Shown here piece after piece: positions 36,500 to 49,804 of a stretch of 64,000 nt of DNA. Positions within the stretch are counted from its first letter, which is position 1, and every line of letters starts with the position of its first letter. Source of the DNA: Lonicera japonica (Eukaryota > Streptophyta > Magnoliopsida > Dipsacales > Caprifoliaceae). The notes below the pieces were generated by a model. It worked only from the letters and a program-made list of their open reading frames with translations. It did not search any database and was not told the origin of the DNA. The translations under genes were made by a program, and so were the position numbers. The stretch covers positions 52,927,828-52,991,827 of the forward strand of contig CM038464.1 of assembly GCA_021464415.1 (NCBI GenBank). Direction: 5' to 3'.

Positions 36500-39400
36500 T
36501 CAAATTTGATTTAATTCAAGAGTAGTAACACAAATATTAATTATCCTACAAATTTATTAAAAATGTCTTATTTATATATTCAATACATTTTTAATGGTGA
36601 CTTTGAAAAATAAATAAGTAATGATAGGAGAAACCGAATAATTAAATTATATAATTAAATGACTATATTTAATGTGAATATTATACTTCAAAGTTTGATT
36701 TTTAGAAGAGAAATGATTGCATCATTAAAAATAATAAGAAGATGATGAAGATGAAATATTGCTAACAATTAAATTAAAGGAGGAAATTAAATTTATGGTT
36801 ATTAATGATATAATTAATGTAGTAATTATGGAGGTACTTCCTCCATTTTACTATTACAATATATAATGAATAATAATAATTAAAATAAATAATATAGGTT
36901 ATTAGAAAAATTATTATAAAAATTAATAAGAGATAATGTATTACTTCTTCTACTATTAAGTATGTTATTATTACATAAATTATTATAGCAATTAATAAAA
37001 CAGAAGGTATATTACTTTCCCTGTAATATTATTATAATATATGGTATTTTAATTTTTCTTTTATTAAACTGACAATTTGATGTATCCCAAAAACATAAAT
37101 AAAAATATCAAAGCTTATGACGGAAAGAGTATTTTTCTACTCATTAGTTAATTAATGTTTGCAAAATTAATAGACATAATTTGAAAATAAAGATGAACAC
37201 ATGGTGACCAGGGTGAAATCAACGATTCAGCCCATTTATGACCCAACTTCTTTCTTCTTTTATTTTATAGCTTCTCTCTATACCTTTCCTTATCTTTATT
37301 CTATGCTAAACGCATTTGGTAAAGAGAGCATGAATATTACGGCTCAGTAATTTTTCATGAAAGATAGGGTATTTTTACCCAAGTTGTTATTTTTGATATG
37401 TTTGATTGTCATAATTTTTTAAGTAGTTAAATTTCATCTTTTTTCATCATTGACCTCATTTTCCAACAATGCCTTGAAAACATTTTCTTAGGAGGGGAGG
37501 TGGTTTTTATTTTCTAGGCTAAAGATGTACAAATTTTAAGATAAAGTTTTACCCATTTTTTATATTAAAAAATACTAGAACTTAAAATAAAAAATTTAAT
37601 ATTTAAAATATACTAATCAAGATCAATTAAACAAGATCCATCATAACTATAAAATTATATAAAAAAAATAAGACCAATTTTTTTGGGTAAAAAATTAAGG
37701 CAATCAAACACGTTTAATTGACATTTTTCATGCAACTCAATTTTAGGCAATTTAATTGCCTAGAACTTATTTTCTTTCTATACAAATTCCATACTTGCAA
37801 TCAAATGCACCCTTACGATTGTTGTAGCGAATCTGACAATAGACCGATTGAATCGAATCAAATTGATCTATAAAAATTGAATTGGAAAAAAAAAAACTAA
37901 AACGGAAAAACTAAAGTGAAACCAAATAAATTTGGTTCGGGTTTGATAGTTGCCATTATAAAACTGAACCAAAGTGAGCCAAATTATACTTATTTATGAT
38001 TTCTCTTAATTATGTAGGAAATTAAGGAGAAGATGAAAGTTTATAGAAGTGTTTGACCTTATCTGTTCGACGCATGCATTTTATTTTCCATCTATACACC
38101 AATGAAAATTCTTTTTATTTACTGATCTTAGTTACTTGTTCCATTTCAACGTTTTTTTAGAAGAGGTTTCAATTGATACTCTCATTGTTTGGTGTTCTAC
38201 TTTCTTATTTTCCTTATTAAGTTCTTTTTAATTATTAATCTTATTTTTTAATAAGATGACACCCCTCATTGTTTGGTGCTAAAGTGGTCATAGGGATAAG
38301 AACTACAAAATATAAATGAATTTAATTGTGCCAGAGGGCTTATATGATACTGCCTTAAAATTTACTTTTTTTAAAAAAAAATATGAATACCAAATAAACT
38401 CGAATCGAAAATTTTGATTTGAGTTTGGGTCTGGATGATTCAGAAACCGAAACCAAAAACCTAAACCGAATTTTCAAGTTTGTTTTGAGTTAAGGCCTCC
38501 CTAATTTTCACCCCGACCAAAACCAAAAACATCCATAATGACTATTAGAAATCTAGAGCTCCGTTTAATAACATGTAAATTGAAAGGAAAAATCAATGAT
38601 TTGTATGAGAATTTGAAAAATAAGTTGAAGCAGCATGTGATAATTAGATGTTCTTTTACTTTTTGGTTTTTTTCATGAATTTTTTTATTTTTAAAGCGAG
38701 GAAGAAAAAAAATTTCACAACAAAAAGAGAAGGACGCCCTAGTCTTAATTAGCGAAAATAAATATGCAATTAAGACCTAAGAGAACTACTGACTCATTTT
38801 AGACTAGCTAAAATAAGCTCGCACAATTAATCAAAAAATACAATGGTACCATTACATGGGCTAATTTTAAACTTTCTGGCATGCATATATATAAACTTCA
38901 ATTTTCATTACTAACATGAATATGCCTGGTACTTGACTAGTTTATTATAGTTCCACGAAGCATAATTATACATGAATACACATTGTTATACATACAACTT
39001 ATGATATATAGACACGTGTCCAAAAGCAACACAAGTATAACTATACAACTTTGGGCAAGGCTCGGCTAGCTTTTAGAAAAATATTTACAACCGAAACATA
39101 ATTTGCGGTATTAGAGATATCTAACTATCTAAGTCGTGCTTGATCCCATTGTCTTCTTGTTTGCTTTAAGCTCCGTGGTACTTCCATTCTATTAAAACAG
39201 GGTGAACTTATCTCGCTAAATAAAAGCTATTGGGATATATACAGTTTCAAAAAACTATTCATGAGTGGTTCAATTATAAATCTTAGCGTATATACTTGCA
39301 TGTACGTGTATACATATTTGTAAATCCAACTTAAACATGGTAAAAGGTGCTTAATAACTATGCATGCATGTGCAAATACCACATGACTATTTGTGACATA

Positions 39401-41100
39401 TGTCAACCCAACATCGATAAATTACTTCAATCCATGCCAATAAAATAAAAGCATGCCGATAGCCAAGATCATTGCTGTATAGGGAATAACTCCATCTCTC
39501 AAGAAATAATTGATACAGATACCTTATAAGGACCACGGTGTCCCATGAGATAGATTACAACATAGCACTCTATAGTTGTTTAGATTTTGGGACCCCTCAT
39601 CGCTGGCTCTAGACGGCCATCATTGTTTACCTTTCAGAAGTTTAGAGATTTTCAACTCAAAGGTACTAAACCCCACTTATTTTTATAATGCAATAACTAC
39701 TCCTATATTAACCGTCATAAAGTTGTCTTGATAGAATAACCCTGAGAGATATCTTATATGATCCTATGAATATAGAACATAGCCATAGATATCAATTTCA
39801 TAGCATGATAGAACTCGATGATCCTCCAAGCCATATATATAAAATATCCATGTAGTTGTCCAAACCATTTGAACCAATAACTCCAAGGTTTCCATATTTT
39901 CGGGTTGACACAAATTTGATGTAAAATATGCCAATGATGCTAATAATTAAATTTTAACCACCTTTTAATTTGTACTACTGGTACCAAGTATCACAAATTT
40001 CTATATATTCTTCATTTAACTAACTTAAAATTCTAATCTCTTGAACATCATGCATGTGATGTATAAAATATAGTGTTATTTCCCCATATTTCCTTCACAC
40101 ATACAACTCCAGAATCTTATATTTCTTATTTATTTGACATTAATGTGTGGAAATATGAGAATTTAACAAGGTGCAACGTTCAAACCTAGAAATCTACATA
40201 TCACAATGGGTCCATAGTCAACTTCTACCAACTATTATTCAATTTCCACAATTTTACAAAGCAATTATAAAAATCCTCAACATGCATGAACTATATGTCA
40301 AAATTCTTTTTAAATTAAAGCATAAAATGTAAATTTTTAGGCCTACAAACCCCTGCCTCAAGATAATCAACTAAGGTGATAAAGATATAGATGATGACCT
40401 GAACCCCGAACGGTGAAATTCTGAAATTCTTATGCCATTATATTGCGTACTCACACTGTGTAAAACAACTTTCTCTAACGGCAATACGTGATTTGAATTG
40501 ATTTGGTTGGTCAAATTTTAGAGAAAACGCACTTCAAACCCTTACAATGGAGGTTAAGGTATTTTCGGTCGAAAATGTTGAAGAAGGATTGCAAAAGTAA
40601 TGTTTAGAACCTTTTTAGTATTTGGTTCACCAACCCCCAACAGGCACCTGTGCAAAACACTGTGTTTTAGCCTGTTTTAAGCCATTAAAACAGTTGATTG
40701 TTCCCATTGAATAGTGGCCCGTTGGTCCAAAAATTCTTTTAAAATGCTTAGAAATTGTATGATCTAGGCTTAAGGAAAGCAAGCAACATGTACTATACTT
40801 TATAAAACCAATAATTACGATAATTACCATTAATCTAAACACTAAGTAAAACATTAATGGAGGACATCTAGTATCTCAATACATGCTTTAACTTATTTTT
40901 TAACTTTTCATACACATCAACTATTTTTCCAATCATTTTTCATGATGTTATCAAATTGAACATGACAAATATTTTAACACATTAACTTGTGTTACCAATA
41001 CATCAAAAATGTATAGTAAAATACATATAAATTATTATTGAAAACTGTTTTGAAGTATTAGAATACTCCTTAACTATTATTCTACCCAATCAAGGGGCTG
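36500..41100. other. Long intergenic stretch, little recognised
   Basis: Apart from the presumed Helitron body at its left edge and a decayed hAT-like patch at about 37820-38500 (aaaccgaa / gaatcgaa words), I find no gene, LTR pair or element with target duplication. Composition is AT-rich throughout. The short open frames, including 40627-40854 on the minus strand, have no family signal. Confidence 0.5.
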
Positions 41101-41149
41101 GCGTTTTTACAAATTATGTAGCACTTTATCTACTTTATTGTATGGAAGG

Positions 41150-43400
41150 TTAAAATTAAGTAGGCTTTTAACCAGGCCCAACTTGGATGGCCCACATCAT
41201 GATATGCCTACAGTCCACAGCATACATGTCCACCATTTACGCTAACTCAGAGAATACACAAATCCTTGAAGAGGAGAATATTAGCCGACGATATGATGCT
41301 CCTGAGATAGTTGACGAATATGTTCAACTGATCAAGATATACAGAGATAGTAAAGACCAACCATACATGGTCGACCAACTAGCAGAAGAAAGCTGAACTT
41401 GTGGATAAATTATGGAAAATAATCACTTATGTAAGTGTGAATATGATTAGGGACAGCTGTTATCTTGGAGTTGTGGCCAAGTTTACCTTTTATAGTGATT
41501 TCGTAGCTCAGCAACCCTAAGGTAACCATATCCTATATTTATAGATAAAAAGGGATAAGCCTTAACTCAAGACAATCAGTTATATTCTCTTTGCACTCAT
41601 TCCCACACACAACCATCTTCTTCCTCCTTAAGCTTAACCTCTATTTTTATGTAACTTCACCATTGTACTGGTTTATTAAGCTTTGAGTTAATATAATCAA
41701 CATACACACGAAGGGAGGATGTACTGCCGAATTTGGTATAAGAGCGACCAAAGGAACTTACCCTCAAACCTATATTTGGTATATCTTCTCATTTTTGTTT
41801 GGTTACTTTTCTATTCATCCACTGTTTGATTGCTAGAAGAGTGCACTGTTATTATTCATCATATATTTCTAGTTGTCAATCACTCAAATTGGGTGGATTC
41901 TCATCATTTTAGGTTGGTCAACATTCAATCACCCAAATTGGCGCCGTCTCTAGGAATCTGCAACCAATAGCCGCCTTGCTTTATTTTTTCGCTAACTAGA
42001 TCCACTTTATCTCTATATTTTATTTCTTAATATTTTATTTTATTTTTCATCTTCATCTAAAAAATGATACACACTCGTAGCCAGTAAATAGGGAACCGAA
42101 ACCCAGAAATCATACCCATAATCCCAAGCACCGTAAACACTGATAAAAATCCATCAGGTGGGTAGAGTCCATAACCAGCTTGGTGGTGGAACCTAGAATA
42201 TGAACCATAATGTATGCCATTCTCATGAAATGCACCCATACAACTACACCCTTTGACTTTAATTACCAAGATAGAGAGGTTAACTGATAAAGCAAGCTTA
42301 AGGAAATCACACATTTTAGGCTAGAAAAAATGGTTTTGATGGAAATGCTCAAATATAAAATATCAACTAATAGTAGGAAAACACTGAGGGTTCGCTTGCA
42401 AAAAGGGTCACATGTCTCATCTACCAAGGAAGGCATTGTTTTTGAGGTCAGTGAATCTAACACCCATGACAAGAGTAAGAGAAAGGTGGCCGAAGTGCCT
42501 TGATTTGATGGTACATGTATCGGCACACATGTGATATTCCTAAGTAAATTGGCCGACCGAATGTCTTTAATTAGATAGGGAGCAGAGTGTTCCTTCAAGG
42601 GGAGAGCCAACCAAATAATTTGGAGGAAAAAGATTTAGAAAATTAATTTATTCAACTCTTGATGATAGGAAAATTCCTGATACTCCGACTATTACTAAGC
42701 TGGCAAGAAAAGTTTTAGGGGAGGACTGGAGGAGCAAGGCTTTCCATTCACACGGAGCATTGTAGATGCACTACCATTAGCCATCCTATATTCAATGTCT
42801 ACAATGGCCGATTAGATCTTGCTGACGATGTTCGTTACTACAAGTAAGTGATGGTTTGTTGGATTTCTGACGATGCTCTAATGTGCCGAATGTTCCCAGC
42901 AAATTTGGGAGACTTAGCACTTAAATGGTTTGCTAAATTGCCCAAGGGACAAATTTATAGTTTCATAAAAACTCGCCAAACAGTTCACCGCCTGCTTTAT
43001 TGCTAACAACCGAGTTGTAAAGGGGCCAGATGCTTTGACCCACCTCAGGAAAAAGAGAAACGAGACTTTGAGTGGTTATTCGTCGAGATATTGGGAGGTC
43101 TTTCAAGAGCCTGAAGACGAATTACCATGTGAATCAACATAATGAAGGAGTTCTACATGTGTTACAACAGATGGATTAATAAATAAGTAAATAATGTTCA
43201 TGAAAGAGACGGCTTGAGATTATTGCGGAGTAATAAATAGGGGAGACAAAGGACTTCCTCGGTAATAGATAAATAGATAGATAGCTACCCCTACAAGAGT
43301 GTTCACGAGTCCATCAACCAACCCGAGACTTTTAGTTTGAAAATTTATGGATTGACAAATGAACTGTCGGGGAGAAAAACTGTCGGTTAGGGGTCCTTTA
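41150..43400 (+). mobile_element. Ty3/Gypsy remnant: LTR end, primer-binding site and gag
   Basis: At 41939 tggcgccgtctctagg matches the tRNA primer-binding site of many plant Gypsy elements. The DNA to its left is the presumed 5' LTR; its left border (about 41150) is uncertain. Gag-like sequence at about 42770-43130 includes HPIFNVYNGRLDL, MFPANLGDLALKWFAKLPKG, then KGPDALTHLRKKRNETL and GYSSRYWE, the retrotransposon gag domain, with several frame breaks. No pol, no 3' LTR. Confidence 0.7.
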
Positions 43401-43429
43401 GTTTCGGTCAGTTCATCGGAACGTTTGAT

Positions 43430-44058
43430 TTATAGTTCGTTTGGTTCAAGATTTAAATTATTTTGGGAATACTAGATTTTATTTTGAAATGATTCTTGCG
43501 TTTAGTTCAAGTTTTAAGTCCGAAATAAATAATTACAGGAACAAACTTTTCCCTCCTCTCATTTAAATCATAAGGAATAAACCATTACCAATGGATATCT
43601 TTTTTTTATTTTTCATGTTAGGACTAAAATAACACTCTTTCTTATGAATAAATAATTCTTTTTCCATCCGTGTATGAAAATATTGTTTGAAACTTTTTTT
43701 TTTAATTACGCTGCTGCACAAAAATGAAAAAAAAATATTTAGAACTTTTTTCTTTTCTTTTTTCCTATTGTAATTTTTTTTTTAATTACAAAAATTGTAA
43801 TTTTTGTAGGATAGTTATTAGCTAAGCATGTGTAATTTTTGTAATTTATAATAGTAATTGTCTCTTTTGAAAAATTAGTAGGTGATGTCTTCTCATCTTA
43901 TATAAAGAAGGGTGTTTTTGTAATTGATACTTTATTCCATTCATATTACCGGTTGAACCAACCATCGGTATAACATCTTAGATGCCAGAAAAAAAACTTT
44001 CCAGAAATCAAGTATGCCCATTCCATTCTCAAAACTCGAACCAAACGAGCCCTTAAGG
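43430..44058. mobile_element. MITE-like element
   Basis: The left arm (gttcgtttggttcaagattt) and right arm (ctcgaaccaaacgagccct) are inverted complements. The interior is AT-rich without ORF. No secure target duplication. Confidence 0.5.
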
Positions 44059-44816
44059 TGTCATTGAACATGTTTGAACAATATCAAAAGAAAAATAGTA
44101 GATCTGAGCACAACACAAAGAAATCCATATATTTTCTTCAAAACGTTATTTACATATGTGAACTTGTATGTACACATATATGTAAATTTGTATATATATA
44201 TACAGGGAGAAAGGTGTTCCATTTTAAAAATTGCAAATCTGGTGTTTGACTTTGAATAGGGAGAATGTATGTGTTATTTCTTTGAGCTTTGGATAAGATT
44301 TGAGAAAGGAAGATGGAATATTGCATACACAAATAAGTGGGATGTGTGAGAGAGAGTGTTTTTGCGGGGAGAAGATGAGAAAAAAAAAATGAAAAGGGAC
44401 GAATGGTAGAGACCCTGTGTTTGGATAGCCAAAAATATTTTTGAAATTGAGCAAAAATTGGAATTTAGAATACGAAAAAGTCGAAATTCATCGTTTGGTA
44501 AAATTAACATTTAAATTAAAATTTTATGGGCGTTAATTTTTTTTTTATTTTAGTGATTAAAATTTCTGACTTAAATGGGATAAGACATTAAACAAATTCA
44601 CCTTTTGGAAAATTTTATTTTTTTCTTGCATGCTAATTCACCCGATAAATCGTTTCCAGGCATACTTAGAGTTCTTACAAAATTTCTTGACTATCTAAAG
44701 AAGTGAAATCGTAATTTATATCACTTTCAAAATTCTATGTATAATACGGCCAAACTTAAAAACTAGAAATTAGGTAGAAGGTCTTATTATACATTGATTT
44801 TTACCAAAAATTCAAT

Positions 44817-45329
44817 GAATAATATTTTTTTGAATGAAGGGCCTATTTTTAATTAGTAATTAGTGTAAGAGGCCTATTTTGTTTTATATTTTAAATGAAT
44901 GTATTTGAATAAATTTGAATATTATTTAATTAATAAAAACATGTTATATATTACCTAAATTATCCCCTCTTTATGAAATTTGTACAAAAAATATGAATAT
45001 TGCAGTGAAATATGGACTGCAATATGAACTTTGCACTAGAAATATGGACTGCAAAGTTCACATTGCAGTAAAATATGGACTGCAATATGAACTTTGCACC
45101 AAAAATATGGATTGCAAAGTTCATATTGCAGTAAAATATGGACTGCAAAGTTCATATTGCAGTGAAATATAGATTGTAAAGTTCATATTGCAATTCATAT
45201 TTTAATGCATATTGGTATTTTTTAATTTATTTTAAGGGTTGGGATGTCATTTTATAATGAAAAAAAAAGACACATGTCATATTATCAATAAAATAAAAAA
45301 TAGGCCCTTTATTTAAAAAAAAATTATTC
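44817..45329. mobile_element. MITE with internal minisatellite
   Basis: Ends gaataatatttttttgaatg then aagggcctattttt at the left, and the inverted equivalent (aaaataggccctttatttaa then aaaaattattc) at the right, give terminal inverted repeats of about 35 bp. The centre is a tandem array of atggactgcaa / gttcatattgca words at about 44985-45205. Target duplication not identified. Confidence 0.65.
44985..45205 (+). repeat. Minisatellite of alternating inverted ~20-bp words
   Basis: Words such as aatatggactgcaa and ttcatattgcagt alternate. Since tgcaaagttcatattgcag is close to the inverse of ctgcaatatgaactttgca, the array can fold into many alternative hairpins. At least five such words are present. 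Confidence 0.8.
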
Positions 45330-45664
45330 TTTGACTTTAGTGTGAAAATCTTTCTCTAATAAACTCTTTTTTTAATTGCCCCACTTAAAAATTAGTATTT
45401 GACGAAATTTTTAAATTTTAAATTCTATAATTTTAAATGTCATTGAATTTTTGAATTATCTCATCCAAAACACTGAACAAAGTCAGAGAGGTCCTTCTAT
45501 TGATTTTTATTGAAAATTTGAAATTGACAACAGTGAAAAGATGAGAGGATAAGAGAGTGCAGTCAAGCAGCAGCCTATACATGTAAGATATTGTAATAGG
45601 TGTACGTACAAAAGATTTAAGGTATCTATATCCATATATATATATATATATATGGATTTGGTGC

Positions 45665-46177
45665 TAGACCTGTCAATGGATCGGTTCGGATCGTGTTGTG
45701 TCGATTTTTATCGTGTTTCGGATGTTATCGTTTCGGGTAAACGGGTGATTTTTTTATCGAATGTTATCGTGTTTGGGTGTTATTTTTTCGGATTTTAACG
45801 AATTACCCGTTAAGTACATATATAATTAAAAATATGTTTGTTTATATAATAATATATGTATATATCATAAGTTTACCTTGAATTAACAAATATATATGTA
45901 ATACTTATATAAATTATACACATTTATATTAAAAATATTAAAAATATATATATATACATGTACATATATAATATTATACAACTATGTATATTATTAACGT
46001 GTTCAAATGAGTTATTATCGTGTTAACTAATATTAATTGACCCGACCCATTAAATTATCGGGCCTTATCGAGTTAGCACCAATACGACCCGAAACTGTTA
46101 AGGCTTCACCCATTAATTTATAACTTCATGTCGGTTCGTATCGTGTTATTGTGTCGCGTGTTATTTTGCCAGGTTTA
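45665..46177. mobile_element. hAT-type MITE (513 bp)
   Basis: Ends tagacctgtcaatgg and, inverted from the right, taaacctggcaaaat. Flanked by tttggtgc (45657-45664) and tttggtgt (46178-46185), an 8-bp duplication with one difference. The interior has cgggtaa / acccgt / gacccgac words as in 11509-12024, with almost the same length, so the two belong to one family. Confidence 0.8.
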
Positions 46178-46210
46178 TTTGGTGTTACTCAGATTTTAAT
46201 TTCTTGAGAC

Positions 46211-46309
46211 TAGGGATGGGACCGAATTCTGTTTGTTTACAACCAAACAAACCGAACTCAATTGAACCGTGAAAAAAATTCAACAAAAACTTTTTTTTTT
46301 CCCGCATCC
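46211..46309. mobile_element. Short hAT-like fragment
   Basis: Starts tagggatgggaccg and ends cgcatcccta, an inverted pair, with aaccaaac / aaccgaac words between. About 100 bp. No clear target duplication. Confidence 0.4.
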
Positions 46310-47104
46310 CTAATCCTTACGCTTAATAATTAGATAATCTTCTTTACATTTATTTTTTAATTGTTTTCTTTACTACTTTGGCCTTTTCCTTTGTACTAAG
46401 TTTTCTATTTCTTTCCCCTTGTAGTCTTTTTCCTTTATATTAAGAAGAAACAGTGACTTGTACCTAACCTCTACAAATAATTTTCCCACCCACATGTTTA
46501 TCATGGAAGATTTAATTTCTAATAATTTCTGTTTATTTTAAACTTACTTTGTGAATCCAGGTAGCTTTCAAGTAAGATCTTGATTAAAATTTATAAAACA
46601 TATATCCACATCCCTTATTTTAAATTTACTTGTGAATCCAAGTAGCTTTCAAGTAGATCTTGATTAAAATTTACAAAACATACATCCACTTCCCTAATAG
46701 TAGATATATTACCGAAATCACATATAAGATCTATATTCTACATGTAAACATTAAATTTATTAAAATAAATACAGAAGAGGTTTTCTTCGCTTAGGTTGTT
46801 CATTTTTTTTGCCACGTCAGCTTATGTTATGTCTTTACGTTGCATCATAGAGGTGTTTTTAAATTAATTATTATATCTTTTCATGAATTTGTCTCACAGT
46901 ATCTAATAATGTCGTAATATCTTTCTTATATTAAATTAGTTTAGAGTATTTACAACGATAAACTTAATTGTATAATAAGTAAAATATATTTATTTTATTT
47001 ACTTGAACTTTAAAATAGAAGTACCATAACCATATGATAAAAAGAGATATAAAATATATATCATAAGATATTTTAAAAGAGGGCAGAGAAATATAGTAAA
47101 AATA

Positions 47105-48000
47105 TGATAGAGAAACATTTCAAAAGTCACATATTGAGTTACTTAGGTTATATATAACTCGGAAATTGAGGTGGTGCAATTTTGGTAAGCACTAGTTGTC
47201 TTGCTGTTTCTAGGGGATTAAGGGTTGATTGCTTCATTTTTGGAGGAGAAAAATATGGCGTTTTCAATACTTAGAGATGAGGTAGATGGGTCGTTTATGA
47301 GTGACTCAGTTTATGAGTAGTCAAACTCGGTGGATGAATCGGTGAGGTTCGTGATGGTGGTGGAAGAAGGGAGAGTGTATATAGATAAGGTTAATGAGAT
47401 GAAAGGAGTGTTTTTTTGACAGTAATAAGCAAGACTATTCTGTGAATAATTTGAGTTATCTTGAAAGTGATAGGAGGCAAGGGCGGATTCAGGATTTTAG
47501 ATGAAGGGTTCGAACCTTTTTTCCCTTTTCTTTTTAAGTTACTAAAAAATAGTAAAAAGTTAAAATCAAATTTCAACATCAATATTTGATATTCACCAAT
47601 TGAATCTTAGAAGCAAAACTAGCAATTTTACTTTTGGAATAGTTTTTATTATTAAAGTCTATGGCCTTTTAAAAAAAAATGCAAAGGTTGATAGCTATGG
47701 GATTTGAACATTGATTCATAAAAACTTTAATTTTAACCTTAACCCCTAGACCAACTTTCTCTAATTTCAAATGTTCTCCTCAAATTATACATTACAATAG
47801 CACACATCATATGTGCAAATAAGTTAATAAATATAATTAAAAAAAAATCCTGAAATTTCAGGAGGGCGGTTCCCCCCCCCCCCCTCTCATCTTAGGTCTA
47901 GCCCTCATAGAAGGGTCAATAGTCGGTGACATTAAGGTTGTGGGCCCTTTCACAAAAGTATGAATGTGTAACATGATGTAATAAAGGTAGGGCATGCCAT
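47105..48000 (+). pseudogene. UGT91-like glycosyltransferase pseudogene, C-terminal part (copy A)
   Basis: Reads EIEVVQFW-stop-ALVVLLFLGD, then LIASFLEEKNMAFSILRDEV, DGSFMSDSV and SVRFVMVVEEGRVYIDKVNE. This is the C-terminal Rossmann lobe of UGT91-type enzymes, which add sugars to glycosides of specialised metabolites. It has several in-frame stops and an extra segment near SDSVYE. Everything before the end of the sugar-donor box is missing. A hAT-type element (47478-47906) splits its 3' end; homology with copy B resumes at 47907 and continues about 80 bp into the 3' flank. Copy B is at 62293-63115. Confidence 0.75.
47478..47906. mobile_element. hAT-type insertion (429 bp) in UGT pseudogene A
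   Basis: Starts caagggcggattcagg and ends ggtctagccctc. Flanked by ataggagg (47470-47477) and atagaagg (47907-47914), an 8-bp duplication with one change. The uninterrupted counterpart in pseudogene B (atagaagggtcaa near 63088) confirms the insertion. A run of 13 C residues lies at about 47872-47884. Confidence 0.75.
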
Positions 48001-48876
48001 TGACAAATATCATTTCACTTTCTAACACTAGATCTTTCTTTAATATTCCATAAGTACACTTTTATTTTTCATAACACTCTTAACACTTCTATTTAATTTC
48101 AAGATTAATTAATATCAATTTAAAAAACACTATACTCTCTCCATCCGATCTCTCCATCTACATTTCAAAAAAACAAATTAGATCATTCCACCCACCTCAC
48201 AAATCTCTTCTTCAATCTTCTTTCACAAAACAACCCATTGCCACCGCCCCTTCTTCCCCAATCCCACAATTCTGCTTTCTCTCTACAATTCAAACAAACA
48301 TATAGGCTAATATTTCCCTCTCTTCTTCTTTCTTCTTTTAGACAAAACAAAAATCTTCTTTGTCACAAGTTCAAGTCTTCACACAGAGTTACTTCTACAC
48401 ATCTACTCAAATTACATAGTCTCGTACCATGGATGAAGGTATACTCGGTTCATAGGAATCGAGTAGTGTCTATCATACTTGGTGATAAACAACCGACTAT
48501 ATGGCCTTAGACTCGATGATAAACAACTGAACAATATGAACTTAACTCGGCTACGAGTACCAAGTATACCTTTATACACAATTGTTTTTCGTACTGAACG
48601 ATGATGATCATCATCATAAAGAAAATGGTGGTAGTAAGCTTCTAAAAACGAAGAAAACTAAATATTAATGGTGGTTACGGAGCCGGGGGTGGTAGTGGTG
48701 ATGGATAGAGATTATGATTGGATGAATTATATTGTTGATAAAGAGAAGAGTTTTTAATTATTGATATTAATTAGGGTTTACTAATTTGGAGTTATTAATT
48801 ATTAATAATTTTAGTTTAATACTTTAAAAATTAATTAACAATAAAAAATGGGGCATGGGTGTCAATAGTATTGTTA
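48001..48876. other. Intergenic DNA with an inverted repeat
   Basis: No gene is supported; the 90-codon frame at 48238-48510 is Ser/Leu-rich low-complexity. About 48436-48573 forms an imperfect palindrome whose arms begin aaggtatactcgg and end ccaagtatacctt, with ctcggt / accgag words inside. Origin unknown. Confidence 0.4.
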
Positions 48877-49275
48877 AAGCATCTCCAACAGTTTTTATGT
48901 GTTAATCAACTTTTACACAAAACTTGAAGTTTTAAAAAAATATGCTCCAATAGTACTTTTGTAAATTTTTATTTAAATTTTAAGATAACCAATAAAATAT
49001 CAGCACATGTTAAATATTATTTTATATACTTTTATATTTTTCTCATTCAATATTTTTATACATAATCTTATATTCACATGGATCTTGATTTCTAACTCTT
49101 GATGAGTATAAAAATGAAGAAATAGAAAACTGACGTGGCAGTGTAAAGTGGGAGTGTATTTTACACAACTAATTTACACGAAACTTATTTTTAAATGATT
49201 GTTTGAGACTAAATGTTTTACAAGTTTTGTAAAATTTACACAAAATATAAATATAAAAGATTATTGAAGATGCTC
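48877..49275. mobile_element. Tourist-like MITE (399 bp)
   Basis: Ends aagcatctccaacag and, at the right, ttgaagatgctc. TTA duplication at 48874-48876 and 49276-49278. Interior has ttacacaaaa-type blocks. Same group as 30-1835. Confidence 0.8.
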
Positions 49276-49306
49276 TTAGCCTTTTTTTTTTTAAAATGGA
49301 GTGTTA

Positions 49307-49801
49307 GAGCATCTCCAATGATTGTATATATTTTTTGTGTAAAGTCCTGCGTATAAGAGAATTTTACACCTAAATTATACACGTATATATCCATTTTTTG
49401 TGGTTCTCATGTGTAAAATTTAAATAGACCAATGAAAATCACCAAATGGAATGTATCATTATGTGTAATGTTCAATAGTTTTGTATGAAATTTTTTTATA
49501 CAAAATTTCATAGTCACGATGGATTTTATTTTGTAGTTCTTGATGTGTAGATTTCAAATATATAAATTATATTAAAAATTAATTTTTGCATTTTTAGCTA
49601 TATCATTTTAAGGCTTTTATAAAATATTAAGGTGTGAGAAAGATGACGTGAATGTGTAAATTGGGTTTCTATTTTACGTAACTCTTTTACACAAATCATA
49701 GGTGTCAAAGTTTCTTAAAATACTGTTAGAGATCAATTTTTTTTTACAAAACGTGTAAATTTTACACAAACCAAAATTATACAAGACAGTTGCAAATGCT
49801 C
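49307..49801. mobile_element. Tourist-like MITE (495 bp)
   Basis: Ends gagcatctccaatg and, at the right, ttgcaaatgctc. TTA duplication at 49304-49306 and 49802-49804. Only about 30 bp from the preceding MITE, and similar to it in interior words (gtgtaaaatt, ttacacaaa), so two related elements landed side by side. Confidence 0.8.
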
Positions 49802-49804
49802 TTA

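Larger units (their letters stand above)
44403..45478. mobile_element. Outer MITE-like element enclosing a second one
   Basis: Left end ccctgtgtttggatag and the inverse of the right end (cagtgttttggatgag) are similar. Both are followed internally by aattga/aattca-rich DNA. The enclosed 44817-45329 element accounts for half of its length. Limits are tentative. Confidence 0.4.

Noticed and set aside
39000..40300. Possible organelle-derived or LTR sequence
   Set aside because: Slightly different base composition drew attention, but no organelle gene, primer-binding site or repeat partner could be found.
44985..45205. Possible CRISPR-like or miRNA array
   Set aside because: Units are variable, overlap in inverted orientation and sit in a MITE in a plant genome; a minisatellite is the simpler reading.
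47490..47530. tRNA B-box-like word gggttcgaacc
   Set aside because: No A box or cloverleaf around it; it lies inside the hAT-type insertion in UGT pseudogene A.
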